Assembly: GCF_020034665.1 (NCBI RefSeq)
Contig: NZ_JAIQDI010000001.1
Span: 1,054,001-1,118,000, forward strand
Source of the DNA: Niabella beijingensis
Lineage (GTDB): Bacteria > Bacteroidota > Bacteroidia > Chitinophagales > Chitinophagaceae
DNA length: 64,000 bases
Reading direction: 5' to 3'
A program made the position numbers and the translations under genes. The notes beneath the pieces were generated by a model. The model was not told the origin of the DNA. It did not search any database and was given only the letters and a program-made list of their open reading frames with translations. Shown here piece by piece: positions 7,563 through 17,767 of this stretch (the first letter of the stretch is position 1; each line of letters starts with the position of its first letter).

Positions 7563-8648
7563 ATGATAAAAAATTATATTTTTTACGGACTCCTTATTAC
7601 AACCATTGCCGCCTGTCATAGCAACTCCCAGGGGAACAACAGCTCCGGCGATAAAGAATACCCTGTAGTTACCGTTCAGCCGCGCGATACCACGCTTTCG
7701 ATCTCTTATGTGGCCAATATACAGGCGGGACGCAATATCGAACTCCATCCCCGCATTGACGGATTACTTGACAGAATCTATATCCGGGAAGGGCAACAGG
7801 TGCGCAAGGGACAGGTGTTGTTTAAAATCAACGACAGCGAACTGCGGATCGAGCTCAACAAAGCAGCCGCGGCCTACAAAAGTGCGGTAGCCGATGCAAA
7901 AGTGGCCCAGGTGGAAGTAGACCGGGTACAAATGCTGGTAGATAAAAAAGTTATCACCAAAACAGAGCTGGACTTGGTCACTGCAAAATATAAAGCCTTG
8001 CTTGCAAAAGCAGATGTGGCACTGGCAGATAAAAATGCGGTACAACAGCGGATCTCCTATACCAGTATCGCCGCACCCTTTGACGGCGTGGTAGACCGTA
8101 TCCCTTTTAAAGAGGGCAGCCTGGTTACCACCGGTTCGCTACTGACCACTATATCCGACATCGGTACCGTATTTGCCTATTTTAATATTTCAGAGAATGA
8201 ATACTTCCGGACCTTGCTCAGCGGAAACAGTGCACAGCAGATCACTTCCATCAACCTGATATTACCCGATGGCACCCGTTATCCCTATAATGGTCAGCTC
8301 GAAAGCGCGGAAAGTGAAATTGACGAAAATACCGGCAACATCGCCTATAAAGCCCGTTTTAGCAATCCTGAGAAAACCCTGCGCCATGGCGCTTCCGGCA
8401 AACTACTGATCACAAGGCCGCTGCAAAACGCGATCCTGCTTCCGCAGAAAACGGTTTTTGAAATACAGGATAAGAATTACGTTTTCGTGTTGGATCAGAA
8501 TAATATTGCCCGGATGAGAAGCATCCGTATCGATCAGCGCCTGGCAGATTACTACGTAATTTCCGGAGGACTGGATGCTAATGACCGCATCGTTTACGAA
8601 GGCATCAAGAGCATTCGTGAAGGTGAAAGGATCACTCCTAAAGGATAG
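7563..8648 (+). CDS. RND efflux periplasmic adaptor subunit (lipoprotein)
   Basis: A 361-residue membrane-fusion protein that bridges the inner-membrane pump and the outer-membrane channel. It starts with a lipoprotein signal ending in TTIAAC (Cys18). Domains follow in the usual order: a biotinyl-lipoyl half (IELHPRIDGLLDRIYIREGQ), a helical hairpin (about residues 85-140), the second lipoyl half (APFDGVVDRIPFKEG), beta barrel and membrane-proximal domain. This order and length match AcrA/MexA-type adaptors of HAE1 pumps rather than metal-pump adaptors. The pump gene starts 83 bases downstream. I see no regulator gene next to the operon. Confidence 0.93.
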   Translation: MIKNYIFYGLLITTIAACHSNSQGNNSSGDKEYPVVTVQPRDTTLSISYVANIQAGRNIELHPRIDGLLDRIYIREGQQVRKGQVLFKINDSELRIELNKAAAAYKSAVADAKVAQVEVDRVQMLVDKKVITKTELDLVTAKYKALLAKADVALADKNAVQQRISYTSIAAPFDGVVDRIPFKEGSLVTTGSLLTTISDIGTVFAYFNISENEYFRTLLSGNSAQQITSINLILPDGTRYPYNGQLESAESEIDENTGNIAYKARFSNPEKTLRHGASGKLLITRPLQNAILLPQKTVFEIQDKNYVFVLDQNNIARMRSIRIDQRLADYYVISGGLDANDRIVYEGIKSIREGERITPKG

Positions 8649-8731
8649 CTGCAATGCCGTTATTCATTGTATTATCAGCCGGGCTCCCCTGGCTGCCAAA
8701 ACTTTATTACACCATCTGAATCTATAAAACT

Positions 8732-11700
8732 ATGGTTGAAACGTTTATAAGAAGGCCGGTCCTTTCGCTGGTGCTTTCTATTTTTATCACGCTCATCGGT
8801 GTACTGGCATTGTTCAGTTTACCCATCACACAATTCCCGGATATCGTTCCGCCCTCCGTTTCCGTAACGGCGCGCTATACCGGTGCCAATGCCGAAGTTT
8901 CCGTGGACGCCGTTGCCGTTCCGCTGGAACGCGCTATCAATGGGGTTCCCGGCATGACCTATATGTCCACGGTATCCGGTAACGACGGTGTTACGATGAT
9001 CACCGTTTATTTTAAAGTAGGCACCGACCCTGATGTGGCAGCAGTGAATGTACAAAACCGGGTCACCACCGTACTGGATGAACTGCCGGAAGAAGTGATC
9101 AAAGCAGGTGTTACCACCGAAAAAGAAGTGAACAGTATGCTGATGTACCTGAACATCACCAGCACGGATGAAGCTGCCGATGAGGACTTCATCTACAACT
9201 TCACCGACATCAACATCCTGAAAGAGCTGAAACGGATCGACGGGGTAGGCCGTGCGGAGATCATGGGGTATAAAGATTATGCCATGCGGGTATGGCTGAA
9301 CCCTGAAAAATTATTTGCCTACAACGTATCCACCGATGAAGTGATCACTGCGTTGCGGAACCAGAATGTCTCTGCCGCTCCGGGCAAGACCGGTGAGAGC
9401 TCCGGCAAAACAAAAAATGCACTGCAATATGTGCTGCGTTACACCGGGAAATTCTCGGAACCCCGGCAATATGAGAACATTGCCATCCGCTCTAACAGCG
9501 ATGGTTCCATTCTTAAATTAAAAGACGTGGCGGATGTGGAGTTTGGCGCCATGAGCTACAGCATGGTATCAAAAAGTGATGGCAAACCCGCAGCTTCCAT
9601 TATGATCAAACAACGGCCCGGATCCAATGCCAGCGATGTGATCGATAACATCAAGCTGAAAATGGAGGAGCTCAAAGCCTCCAGTTTCCCTCCCGGCATG
9701 AATTACAGCATGGCTTATGATGTTTCCCGTTTTCTTGATGCATCTATCAATGCCGTACTTACAACACTTGTGGAAGCATTTGTGCTGGTGGCCATCGTCG
9801 TATTCATCTTTCTCCAGGACTGGAGATCTACCCTGATCCCGGTACTGGCTGTGCCCGTGGCATTGGTGGGCACCCTTGCCTTTATGCTGTTACTGGGCTT
9901 TTCCATCAACCTGCTTACCTTATTTGCCCTGGTCCTTGCCATTGGAATTGTTGTGGACAATGCGATTGTCGTCGTGGAGGCCGTCCATGTAAAAATGGAG
10001 GAGGAACATCTTCCACCACTTGAAGCTACGATAGCAGCAATGAAGGAGATTACCGGTGCCATCATTGCCATTACCCTGGTTATGTCTGCCGTGTTTGTGC
10101 CCGTTGCTTTTTTAAGCGGTCCTGTGGGCGTATTTTACCGTCAGTTCTCATTAACACTGGCCTTCTCTATTGTGATCTCCGGCATCAATGCACTGACCCT
10201 CACTCCTGCCCTTTGCGCCCTGATGCTGAAGCATAACGGACCCCGTAAACGGGGATGGATGGGCCGGTTCTTTAATGCCTTTAATAAAGGATTTGATAAA
10301 ACGACAAACAAATACCGCAGTATTCTGGGTAAAATAGCCGGGCGGCGTATAGTCACGCTGGGGATGCTGGCGCTGTTCTTCCTTGCCACCTGGGGTGCGG
10401 GAGCGGTCCTTCCCGGAGGGTTTATTCCCACGGAGGATCAGGGAATGATCTATGTAAATGTTACAACGCCGCAGGGGGCTACTGTGGAACGCACTGAAAA
10501 AGTACTGGATGAACTCAATGCTGTAACAAAGGATATCGAGGGAGTGGAAAGCGTAACCACCCTTGCCGGATACAGTCTGACCAATGAGATCGCCGGCGCT
10601 TCTTATGGCATGGGCATGATCAATCTCAGGTCATGGAAGGAACGCAAAAAAAGCGTGGACCAGATCATTGATGCCATCGAAGCGCAGACCGCGAAGCTCA
10701 CGGATGCATCGATCGAAGTGTTTGCACCACCTACGGTGCCGGGCTTTGGAAATACAAGCGGGTTTGAGCTGCGGCTGCTGAACAGAGGCGGGGAAGACAT
10801 TACGGAAACATCTGAAATCACCAAGGCATTTGTGCAAGCGATTGACAGTACAAAAGAAGTGAACAATGTTTTTACCAGCTTTGATGCTTCCTTTCCCCAA
10901 TACCTGATCCACGTGGATTATGATATGGCGGCAAAGAAAAATGTAACGGTAGACAATGCGATGAATACCCTCCAAACATTGCTGGGCAGTTACTATGCCA
11001 CCAATTTTATCCGCTTCAACCAGATGTATAAAGTAATGGTACAGGCCGGCCCGCAGTTCCGCGCAGAACCGGCAGATGTACTTCATCAGTATGTCAAGAA
11101 CAGCAATGGCGAAATGGTACCCTATTCTTCGTTTATACGTATGGAACGGGTTTACGGACCGGAACAGCTGACCCGCTACAACATGTACACTTCGGCCATG
11201 ATCAACGGAGAAGCTGCCCCCGGTTACAGCAGCAGCGATGCCATCCGGGCGGTTGAAAAAGTGGCGGCGGAAAAACTGCCCCGTGGTTATGATTTTGACT
11301 GGAGCGGGATGACACGGGAAGAAATTCTTTCCGGGAACCAGGCCGTATACATCTTTGCGCTTTGCTTATTGTTTGTATACCTGTTGCTTGCCGCACAGTA
11401 TGAGAGCTTTTTACTTCCCTTACCGGTTATCCTGAGTTTACCGGCCGGTATATTCGGCTCCTTCTTTTTCCTTAAGCTGGCAGGATTGGATAATAATATC
11501 TATGCACAGGTAGCACTGGTAATGCTGATCGGGTTGCTGGGCAAGAACGCTATTCTGATCATTGAATTTGCGATCCAGCGGCGCAAAGAAGGCTATCCGG
11601 TATTACAGGCCGCCATAGAAGGTGCCGCGCAGCGATTGCGTCCGATCCTGATGACCTCTTTTGCTTTTGTAGCGGGTCTGATCCCCTTATGTATGGCTAC

Positions 11701-11896
11701 CGGCGCCGGCGCAATGGGCAACCGTTCTATCGGTGTGGCAGCTGCAGGAGGAATGCTGATCGGTACAATATTCGGTCTGCTTATCATACCCGGCCTCTAT
11801 GTACTTTTTGCTTCTTTGTCGGAGCGTGGAAAAAAGCAGGCTACCGATATCCCTCTTCAGAAATCTGATATAAAAATTATTGACAATGAAAATTAA
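8732..11896 (+). CDS. HAE1-type RND efflux pump, inner-membrane subunit
   Basis: A 1054-residue proton-driven exporter of the AcrB/MexB type, expected to expel hydrophobic or amphiphilic compounds. It has the twelve-helix, two-large-loop layout, starting with FIRRPVLSLVLSIFITLIGV. The helix-4 relay motif reads IGIVVDNAIVVVEA, so the AcrB Asp407/Asp408 pair corresponds to Asp409-Asn410 here. The helix-10 lysine is kept as Lys938 in LLGKNAIL. The second periplasmic loop begins after the PGGFIPTEDQG block, typical of the subfamily. It is flanked by its adaptor and outer-membrane factor; the next gene overlaps its 3' end. Full length, no frameshift. Confidence 0.93.
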   Translation: MVETFIRRPVLSLVLSIFITLIGVLALFSLPITQFPDIVPPSVSVTARYTGANAEVSVDAVAVPLERAINGVPGMTYMSTVSGNDGVTMITVYFKVGTDPDVAAVNVQNRVTTVLDELPEEVIKAGVTTEKEVNSMLMYLNITSTDEAADEDFIYNFTDINILKELKRIDGVGRAEIMGYKDYAMRVWLNPEKLFAYNVSTDEVITALRNQNVSAAPGKTGESSGKTKNALQYVLRYTGKFSEPRQYENIAIRSNSDGSILKLKDVADVEFGAMSYSMVSKSDGKPAASIMIKQRPGSNASDVIDNIKLKMEELKASSFPPGMNYSMAYDVSRFLDASINAVLTTLVEAFVLVAIVVFIFLQDWRSTLIPVLAVPVALVGTLAFMLLLGFSINLLTLFALVLAIGIVVDNAIVVVEAVHVKMEEEHLPPLEATIAAMKEITGAIIAITLVMSAVFVPVAFLSGPVGVFYRQFSLTLAFSIVISGINALTLTPALCALMLKHNGPRKRGWMGRFFNAFNKGFDKTTNKYRSILGKIAGRRIVTLGMLALFFLATWGAGAVLPGGFIPTEDQGMIYVNVTTPQGATVERTEKVLDELNAVTKDIEGVESVTTLAGYSLTNEIAGASYGMGMINLRSWKERKKSVDQIIDAIEAQTAKLTDASIEVFAPPTVPGFGNTSGFELRLLNRGGEDITETSEITKAFVQAIDSTKEVNNVFTSFDASFPQYLIHVDYDMAAKKNVTVDNAMNTLQTLLGSYYATNFIRFNQMYKVMVQAGPQFRAEPADVLHQYVKNSNGEMVPYSSFIRMERVYGPEQLTRYNMYTSAMINGEAAPGYSSSDAIRAVEKVAAEKLPRGYDFDWSGMTREEILSGNQAVYIFALCLLFVYLLLAAQYESFLLPLPVILSLPAGIFGSFFFLKLAGLDNNIYAQVALVMLIGLLGKNAILIIEFAIQRRKEGYPVLQAAIEGAAQRLRPILMTSFAFVAGLIPLCMATGAGAMGNRSIGVAAAGGMLIGTIFGLLIIPGLYVLFASLSERGKKQATDIPLQKSDIKIIDNEN

Positions 11897-13331
11897 CAAC
11901 AATAAATTCCTGTCGGCCCTGGCTGTTTCCATTCTTTCCATTGGTTGTGCCGTTCCCAAAACAACCGCGGTCAAACAGGCCGCGCCGCTTCCTGATCAGT
12001 ATACTCAAACAGCCGGCGACAGCATTAGTGTGGCCCGTCTGCAGTTCAGGAACTTCTTTAACGACAAACACCTGGTGGCACTCATCGACCATGTACTGGC
12101 TCATAATCTCGATACCCGGATCGCCGCAGCACAGATAAAAATTGCTGACGCCTATCTTGAAGCCAGGCGCGGGGCCCTGCTGCCATCCGTAACTGCCGGC
12201 CTGCGTGCTTCCGGAACGCATTATGGCAAACATACCATGGAAGGGGTCGGCAATTTTGATACGAACCTCTCCTCCAATATAGAAAACAGCCAGCGCATTC
12301 CTACGGTCATTACTCCGGATTACTGGCTGGGATTAAGCGCCTCATGGGAAATTGATCTTTGGGGCAAATTGGGCAATCTGCAACAGGCAGCGCGCGAACG
12401 GTTCCTGGCCACCCGGCAGGGAAAAGACCTGCTGACAGCAGCACTTATCACACATACCGCAACCCTGTATTACGAACTGATCATGCTCGACCGGGAAGTG
12501 GCCATTCTGAATGAGAACATAGAACTGCAGCACCGGGCACTTGAGATCGTAAAGATCCATAAAGAAGTGGGGCGGGCAACGGAACTCGCCGTACAGCAAT
12601 TTGATGCCCAGCTGGCCAATACCAAAGCGACGCTTTACGGCGTCCGGCAGGAAATTACCGCAACAGAAAATAAGCTCCTGGAGCTTACCGGCAGCTATAC
12701 CGGCACTGTTGAACGTAGTACAACTATCGACATAAAAGCCATCCGCTACCTGGCGGAACATGGTCATCCGCAGCAATTATTGCAATACCGGCCGGATATC
12801 AGGGCGGCTTATCATGAGCTCCAGGCCAGTCATGCCGATGCACTGGCAGCCCGCGCGGCATTTTTTCCGACTGTAAACCTGGCTGCCACGGCGGGGTTGC
12901 AGTCCTTTAATGCTGCCCAGTTTTTTAACCCCACTTCCATCGCCACCCAGCTGCTGGGCGGCATCAGTGCACCGGTGTTTCAGAAAAAACAGCTAAAAGC
13001 AAACTTCAATATCGCAACAGCGGAACAGGAGATTGCATTTCTGAATTATCAGAAAACGATCAATAAAGCTTTTCAGGAAGTAAGGACCTTGCTGAGCTAT
13101 ATTGACAACAATGAAAAGATACTGGCGGAGAAGCACAAAGAGGTGGAAGCCCTTGGCAAAGGCATCGAAGTATCCAATGATCTGTATGTAACGGCATATG
13201 CCACTTACCTGGAGATCATTGCCGCACAGAAAAGCAAGATCACCGCAGACCTCGACCTGCTTAAAGCCCGGCGGGATCAGGCGCATGTATTGATCCAGCT
13301 TTACAAGGCATTGGGCGGCGGAGCCGGATAG
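11886..13331 (+). CDS. TolC/NodT-type outer-membrane efflux lipoprotein
   Basis: A 481-residue outer-membrane factor that completes the tripartite pump. I choose the ATG at 11886, which overlaps the pump stop by 11 bases, over a TTG six bases earlier. The start gives a lipoprotein signal ending in SILSIGC (Cys21). Two duplicated coiled-coil/beta-barrel halves follow, with YWLGLSASWEIDLWGKLGNL in the first half and LLQYRPDIRAAYHELQASHA at the start of the second, both hallmarks of NodT-like factors. Strong coupling to the pump gene and a convergent downstream gene 5 bases after the stop show it ends the operon. Confidence 0.92.
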   Translation: MKINNNKFLSALAVSILSIGCAVPKTTAVKQAAPLPDQYTQTAGDSISVARLQFRNFFNDKHLVALIDHVLAHNLDTRIAAAQIKIADAYLEARRGALLPSVTAGLRASGTHYGKHTMEGVGNFDTNLSSNIENSQRIPTVITPDYWLGLSASWEIDLWGKLGNLQQAARERFLATRQGKDLLTAALITHTATLYYELIMLDREVAILNENIELQHRALEIVKIHKEVGRATELAVQQFDAQLANTKATLYGVRQEITATENKLLELTGSYTGTVERSTTIDIKAIRYLAEHGHPQQLLQYRPDIRAAYHELQASHADALAARAAFFPTVNLAATAGLQSFNAAQFFNPTSIATQLLGGISAPVFQKKQLKANFNIATAEQEIAFLNYQKTINKAFQEVRTLLSYIDNNEKILAEKHKEVEALGKGIEVSNDLYVTAYATYLEIIAAQKSKITADLDLLKARRDQAHVLIQLYKALGGGAG

Positions 13332-13336
13332 AGCGA

Positions 13337-16300
13337 TCAGGAAAGCGTGGTAAGCGTTACCGGCCCCAGCAGCCCCGAAGGTAACAGCGGGTCTTCTTTT
13401 TTAAACGGGATATTAGTATTCGTTCTTCGCTGTTCAGCGGGTAAGCCTGCATCACCAATCAGCCGGTTGGGCCAGAGATTAATCACTTCGATGCGGATAT
13501 CATTGTTCCCCTGTTTTAGTTTACCGGTCACCTCCACCCGCCAGGGTGCCGTCCATACGACCCCCATATCGGTTCCGTTCAGCCATACCCGGCAGATATT
13601 TTTTACGATCCCGAGATCGATGAATAAAGCGCTGGCCGGTAATGCATCATCGAAGGAAAACTGCTTGCGGTAAACAGCCTTGCCGGAGTAATAGCGGATA
13701 CCCGGATCCGGATGCCGGATCCAGTCCTGCAGTTCTTCAAAAACAATGGATGCGGGGCCTCCCCATTCGGGGTCAAACGCAAGCTGCCAGGAACCGGAGA
13801 GCTCCTGTAGTTTATGAAAACCGTTGGCGGGTTGCCACGCATTCGGCGTTGCCACAGAAAGCCCTTTTGTCTTTACTTTGGGAAACACGATGAACAGAGA
13901 TTGAAACCGGTCAAGCTCCAATGTGATTTTAATACGTCCGTCTTCCGGCTTGTATACGGGACGCCACCGCTTCCCCGAAACAGGATCCCAGATCTCCGGG
14001 TGGCGGCCGGTTACACGGAACAGGCAATCTGCCCGGGCATGTTCTTTTTTCCGGTTGGTGATGAAGTAGATCTCAGCTTCATCCGTAGTGCGATGTATAA
14101 AATCGATCCATGCCTTTTCATCAGTCACTTCAAAATCCGGTACACAACCGATATCCTGTAATACTGCCCGTATGGATCCGGGATAGAACAGACGCCCCTT
14201 TCCCGTTTCAATACCTTTGTCTGCAACCGGCATCTTCCATAATATTTTTGCCAGCCGCCGGATCTCCGCATCGCAGTGCGGATAATCCGTCAGACCGCAA
14301 TCGGTCTGCGGCGGAGCACCTATTACCAGCGCTCCTGCTTCCAAAAGCATTATTATTTTTTTTAATACCGCAACCGGCATACGATCACTTTCCGGCAACA
14401 CCAGTATCCGGTATTGCATTCCATCCGGCAGCACCAGTCTTCCGTTACGTACGCTTACGCGGCCCAAAAGCACTTCTGTATTACAGACATCATAATCATA
14501 GCCCTTACCCAATGTGGGGTATATATTTTTTTGCGCTGCCAGATTCGGCGCGATATCACCGTTATAGAATAACAGATCTGCCACAAAGTGCCCGGCCCGC
14601 AGCAGGTGCTGACTGCGCGCGATATACGAAAAGAAAGGTGCCGAAAATTCCCACCAGGTCACGTTGGGATTAAAATGCGTTCCTGCACCATACTCATAAC
14701 CTGGTAATCCGTCTTTTGGCCTTGTAGCAGTGGAAGTATGGATCACAACACGGTTGATCCCTTCGCAGAAAGCGCGGTCCAGCGCCTGCTTCAGGGATCC
14801 CGGATAATCGGTCCAGTGCCGGAAGCTGGTGAAGGCCTCTGCTGACGCCAGTTTACGGCCATAGATATGTGCCGCGGAAGCGGTCATCTTTGTTACCTTA
14901 TTCTGTCCGAAATCCAGCCGGGATACCCCATAGGATTTATCATCCGTTAAATTTTCCTGATCTTCATGCTTTGGCGCCAGCCAGAATTCACCCATGGGCA
15001 GGTCGCTGCGGCCCAGGTTTTTTAATCCATCCATACAGATCGTACCCGAACGGCTGGGGCCCGCGGCCTCATTTTGTACCAGCATTCCGTGCTGGTGACA
15101 AAGTGCTGCAAAATGCCCGTAATGTTCATCGGCCATGCAATCCGCAATCGTTCGTCTGTAGTCGTTCAAAAAGCGGTCCGATATTTCGGCGCTGCCGATA
15201 ACATAACCGGAGAGTACGGGCAAATAGGATGTGGCATCATACCCCCGGTAGTGCCGGAACTTTTCAAGAATAAGTCCGGTCCAGTTCGGGAACCCGTCTT
15301 CAAAACTGTCGTCGCAAAAATACGCGGGCTTTGTCCCTACTTTTGCAGCTTCATCAATGAACACTTTGCCCAGGTGCTCAAACTGCAACTCAACACCTTT
15401 TTTATCAAACCAGTCAATAGACAACCCGTCCGCTTCCGGCTGGGCGATCATCAGTTTTGATCCGGTCATACGATGGCCGGTACGCACGATCGTCCAGGTA
15501 CCCGGCGGCACCTCCCAGTGCAGCCGTCCCGTAGCATCCATCTTGTCTGTAAGATCGATCACATCGGTCAGGGCGATCGCCGCATCACCGGGCTCATTCG
15601 TCCAGGGTGTTTGAACCGGACCGGTGATTTCAAAGGACTTTGCAAAATTGCTGGCATCTTTCCGGTTGGTCTTCGCTTCGAGCAATGCGGCACGGCTGCC
15701 GGTTATTTTATGTTCCTTCCCGGATGTACGGATGGCTACAACCGCCGTATCCCGGTAATCCAGCGCTGACAAAGGAAGATCGATGTATTCTTTATATCCC
15801 GGAGGATTAAACACGTTGTCATATCCCGCGCGGTTGCCCGGCAGTGGCAGGACACCATTGAATTGTTGCGGACCTTTCAGCTCCTGCGTTGATTGGAGGT
15901 ACCACCGGCCGGCGTTTTCCGGCCTGATCCACGGCCCACCCATGCACCATCCGGAACTGAGATTGATGCCGACCTCAATACCCAGCCGCTTGGCTTCTTT
16001 CATGGCAAAGCGATACAGCTCCCTCCACTCTTCAGAAAGGAATTTTGCACCCTGCGGGATACGGGCGCCACCCAATCCATCCGATGAATTCACCAGCAGT
16101 ACGCCACTCATCCCCTTTGCTTTGAACGCTTCAAGATCCCTCCGGATGCCCTCCTGATCCACGAGTCCGTTAAACCACCACCAGTAGCAGGAAGAACCCG
16201 ACTTCGCAGGCGGAGATACAAAATCGTTGAACAACGAATCCGTTGTACCCATCTCCGTCATACCCGCCAGCGGCAGCTTATGCACCATTACCATATGAAA

Positions 16301-16348
16301 ACCCGCCAATCCGCTGATCTTTAAGAAACTCCTTCTTTTTAATTGCAT
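13337..16348 (-). CDS. GH106-like glycoside hydrolase (putative alpha-L-rhamnosidase), Tat-exported
   Basis: A 1003-residue enzyme. The reading frame is open up to 16513, but the ATG at 16348 is the better start because it gives a twin-arginine signal (MQLKRRSFLKISG). The catalytic part begins with CYWWWFNGLVDQEGIRRDLE and contains GVLLVNSSDG and GIEVGINLSSGWCMGGPW, matching the (beta/alpha) barrel of GH106. A C-terminal galactose-binding-like beta sandwich (about residues 850-1000) resembles the GH2 sugar-binding domain. GH106 members remove alpha-L-rhamnose from plant polysaccharides such as rhamnogalacturonans. Export by Tat suggests folding in the cytosol. It lies downstream of a lipoprotein gene on the same strand. 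Substrate is inferred from the family only. Confidence 0.8.
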   Translation of the reverse strand: MQLKRRSFLKISGLAGFHMVMVHKLPLAGMTEMGTTDSLFNDFVSPPAKSGSSCYWWWFNGLVDQEGIRRDLEAFKAKGMSGVLLVNSSDGLGGARIPQGAKFLSEEWRELYRFAMKEAKRLGIEVGINLSSGWCMGGPWIRPENAGRWYLQSTQELKGPQQFNGVLPLPGNRAGYDNVFNPPGYKEYIDLPLSALDYRDTAVVAIRTSGKEHKITGSRAALLEAKTNRKDASNFAKSFEITGPVQTPWTNEPGDAAIALTDVIDLTDKMDATGRLHWEVPPGTWTIVRTGHRMTGSKLMIAQPEADGLSIDWFDKKGVELQFEHLGKVFIDEAAKVGTKPAYFCDDSFEDGFPNWTGLILEKFRHYRGYDATSYLPVLSGYVIGSAEISDRFLNDYRRTIADCMADEHYGHFAALCHQHGMLVQNEAAGPSRSGTICMDGLKNLGRSDLPMGEFWLAPKHEDQENLTDDKSYGVSRLDFGQNKVTKMTASAAHIYGRKLASAEAFTSFRHWTDYPGSLKQALDRAFCEGINRVVIHTSTATRPKDGLPGYEYGAGTHFNPNVTWWEFSAPFFSYIARSQHLLRAGHFVADLLFYNGDIAPNLAAQKNIYPTLGKGYDYDVCNTEVLLGRVSVRNGRLVLPDGMQYRILVLPESDRMPVAVLKKIIMLLEAGALVIGAPPQTDCGLTDYPHCDAEIRRLAKILWKMPVADKGIETGKGRLFYPGSIRAVLQDIGCVPDFEVTDEKAWIDFIHRTTDEAEIYFITNRKKEHARADCLFRVTGRHPEIWDPVSGKRWRPVYKPEDGRIKITLELDRFQSLFIVFPKVKTKGLSVATPNAWQPANGFHKLQELSGSWQLAFDPEWGGPASIVFEELQDWIRHPDPGIRYYSGKAVYRKQFSFDDALPASALFIDLGIVKNICRVWLNGTDMGVVWTAPWRVEVTGKLKQGNNDIRIEVINLWPNRLIGDAGLPAEQRRTNTNIPFKKEDPLLPSGLLGPVTLTTLS

Positions 16349-16426
16349 GGCCGTTTTATATTGAAGTTTATATACTGTGAATGGGTCAGACGATTTATTT
16401 GAGCTGAACAAAAATCTGTTTATGAC

Positions 16427-16482
16427 CTGTGGATATATACCACAGCAGCGGGCCGGCTTCTCAAAAGTTATCTTTTGATAAC
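16427..16482. promoter_or_regulatory. Two inverted repeats upstream of the GH106-like gene
   Basis: Between the lipoprotein gene and the GH106-like gene: CTGTGG (16427-16432) pairs with CCACAG (16440-16445) across 7 bases, and GTTATC (16467-16472) pairs with GATAAC (16477-16482) across TTTT. They lie 79-134 bases upstream of the start codon at 16348. They could be operators or, for the second, part of a terminator of the upstream gene; no T-run decides this. Confidence 0.35.
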
Positions 16483-16573
16483 AGCTTCTGAAACAAGTTC
16501 CGGATAGCAGCAATGACTTTTGATCCCCTCCGATTGCATGTATAAATCCACTATGCCGGGGCAGCGCCGGTTG

Positions 16574-17767
16574 TTATTTTACTTCTTCAAACGGAGCCGA
16601 TACCTGTCCCGTCCAGCGATACAAACGGAGATCGCAATACTGTTTTTTATTTTTGGTCACTCCGTTCCGGGAAATATAGAAATACCCGTTACCCAGGGAA
16701 TGCATGCCGGTAGCACCCCATTCATAATCCCAACCACGCACACCGCTTTTTTCATCGTACTTCCCGGCTGCCGCCAGCTGTAGCACATTGCCTTTTTCTC
16801 CATTGTCAAATCCTTTTAACACCTGTGACACCGGGCTTCCGGAGCCGTCTATTGCAAACAGACTGTAATTGGGAAATGGTGTTTTCTTTCCGGTATAAAC
16901 AGCAGCAAACCAATATCCGGTGCGGATGTCATATTCAAGGTTCTGAATGCCATAAGAGGTGTTCCCCGTGTAAAGAAAGTACTTGTTCAGCGGGCGGGCC
17001 GGTCCTGTTTTATTAAACCCGCTTTGCGATAACGGCCGCTCATATTGCCGGAGGCTGCCGGCATCGTATTGTAGGATCACCTGGTAATCATTGTCCGTAC
17101 GGGAAGTATCCCCGTATATACCGTAAGCCAGGTTTAAGAAGTTCCGGCCCTTTTCCTTCCCGAACTGCGGACCAAAAGCAATGCCATCGATACCACTGCA
17201 TCCATAGCGGTGCTCCACCTCTTTTCCCCTGTTTTTAACCGTTGCCTTATAATCATCCGCCACCTCTTTCAGATAAACGGTATGGATGATGTTATTGGTT
17301 TCTGCATTCATACCCGGCCGGTTTATCTTTTCCCCGTCAAAAATCGCGATATAGAAAGAGCTTTCTTCATTTTGGATGGACTGTGCCCCGCTTCCCAATC
17401 CTTTCAGAATTCCTTTGCCAATATTATCATTCTTATATTCCAGCGAAGCATAGATACGTCCGTCTTCCGGATTGATGTCCAGACAACCCAGGTGGCCAAT
17501 GAACCCATCCACACTCCCGATGATTTCTCCCTGCAGGTTGGTTTTTACCAGGCTTGTTGTAAATGAAAAATAGACATATCCGCGTTTTATGTCAACAGCA
17601 ACACCCTGTACATGAAAGTTCCCTTCTTCCCGGTAGATGCGACGGGGAAGATCGTTTATGGAGAACGGCTCTTTTTCGTTTTTGGAGTGCCGGCCTTTCT
17701 GAGCACTGCTGCAACTCCATAAAGCAACAAGAATAAAACAGAGCAGCCATTTATTACGAATATTCAT
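16574..17767 (-). CDS. Lipoprotein with probable beta-propeller fold, unknown function
   Basis: A 397-residue protein with a lipoprotein signal ending in LVALWSC. The mature part has regular strand-rich units of 40-50 residues (GVAVDIKRGYVYFSFTT, CLDINPEDGRIYASLEY, NLEYDIRTGYWFAAVYTG), each with an aromatic strand after a D-x-x-x-G turn. This resembles a five- to seven-bladed propeller such as those of sugar-binding or lactonase-like proteins. I cannot assign a named family. It precedes the GH106-like gene by 225 bases on the same strand, so it may belong with carbohydrate degradation, but the gap could hold a separate promoter. Confidence 0.6.
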   Translation of the reverse strand: MNIRNKWLLCFILVALWSCSSAQKGRHSKNEKEPFSINDLPRRIYREEGNFHVQGVAVDIKRGYVYFSFTTSLVKTNLQGEIIGSVDGFIGHLGCLDINPEDGRIYASLEYKNDNIGKGILKGLGSGAQSIQNEESSFYIAIFDGEKINRPGMNAETNNIIHTVYLKEVADDYKATVKNRGKEVEHRYGCSGIDGIAFGPQFGKEKGRNFLNLAYGIYGDTSRTDNDYQVILQYDAGSLRQYERPLSQSGFNKTGPARPLNKYFLYTGNTSYGIQNLEYDIRTGYWFAAVYTGKKTPFPNYSLFAIDGSGSPVSQVLKGFDNGEKGNVLQLAAAGKYDEKSGVRGWDYEWGATGMHSLGNGYFYISRNGVTKNKKQYCDLRLYRWTGQVSAPFEEVK

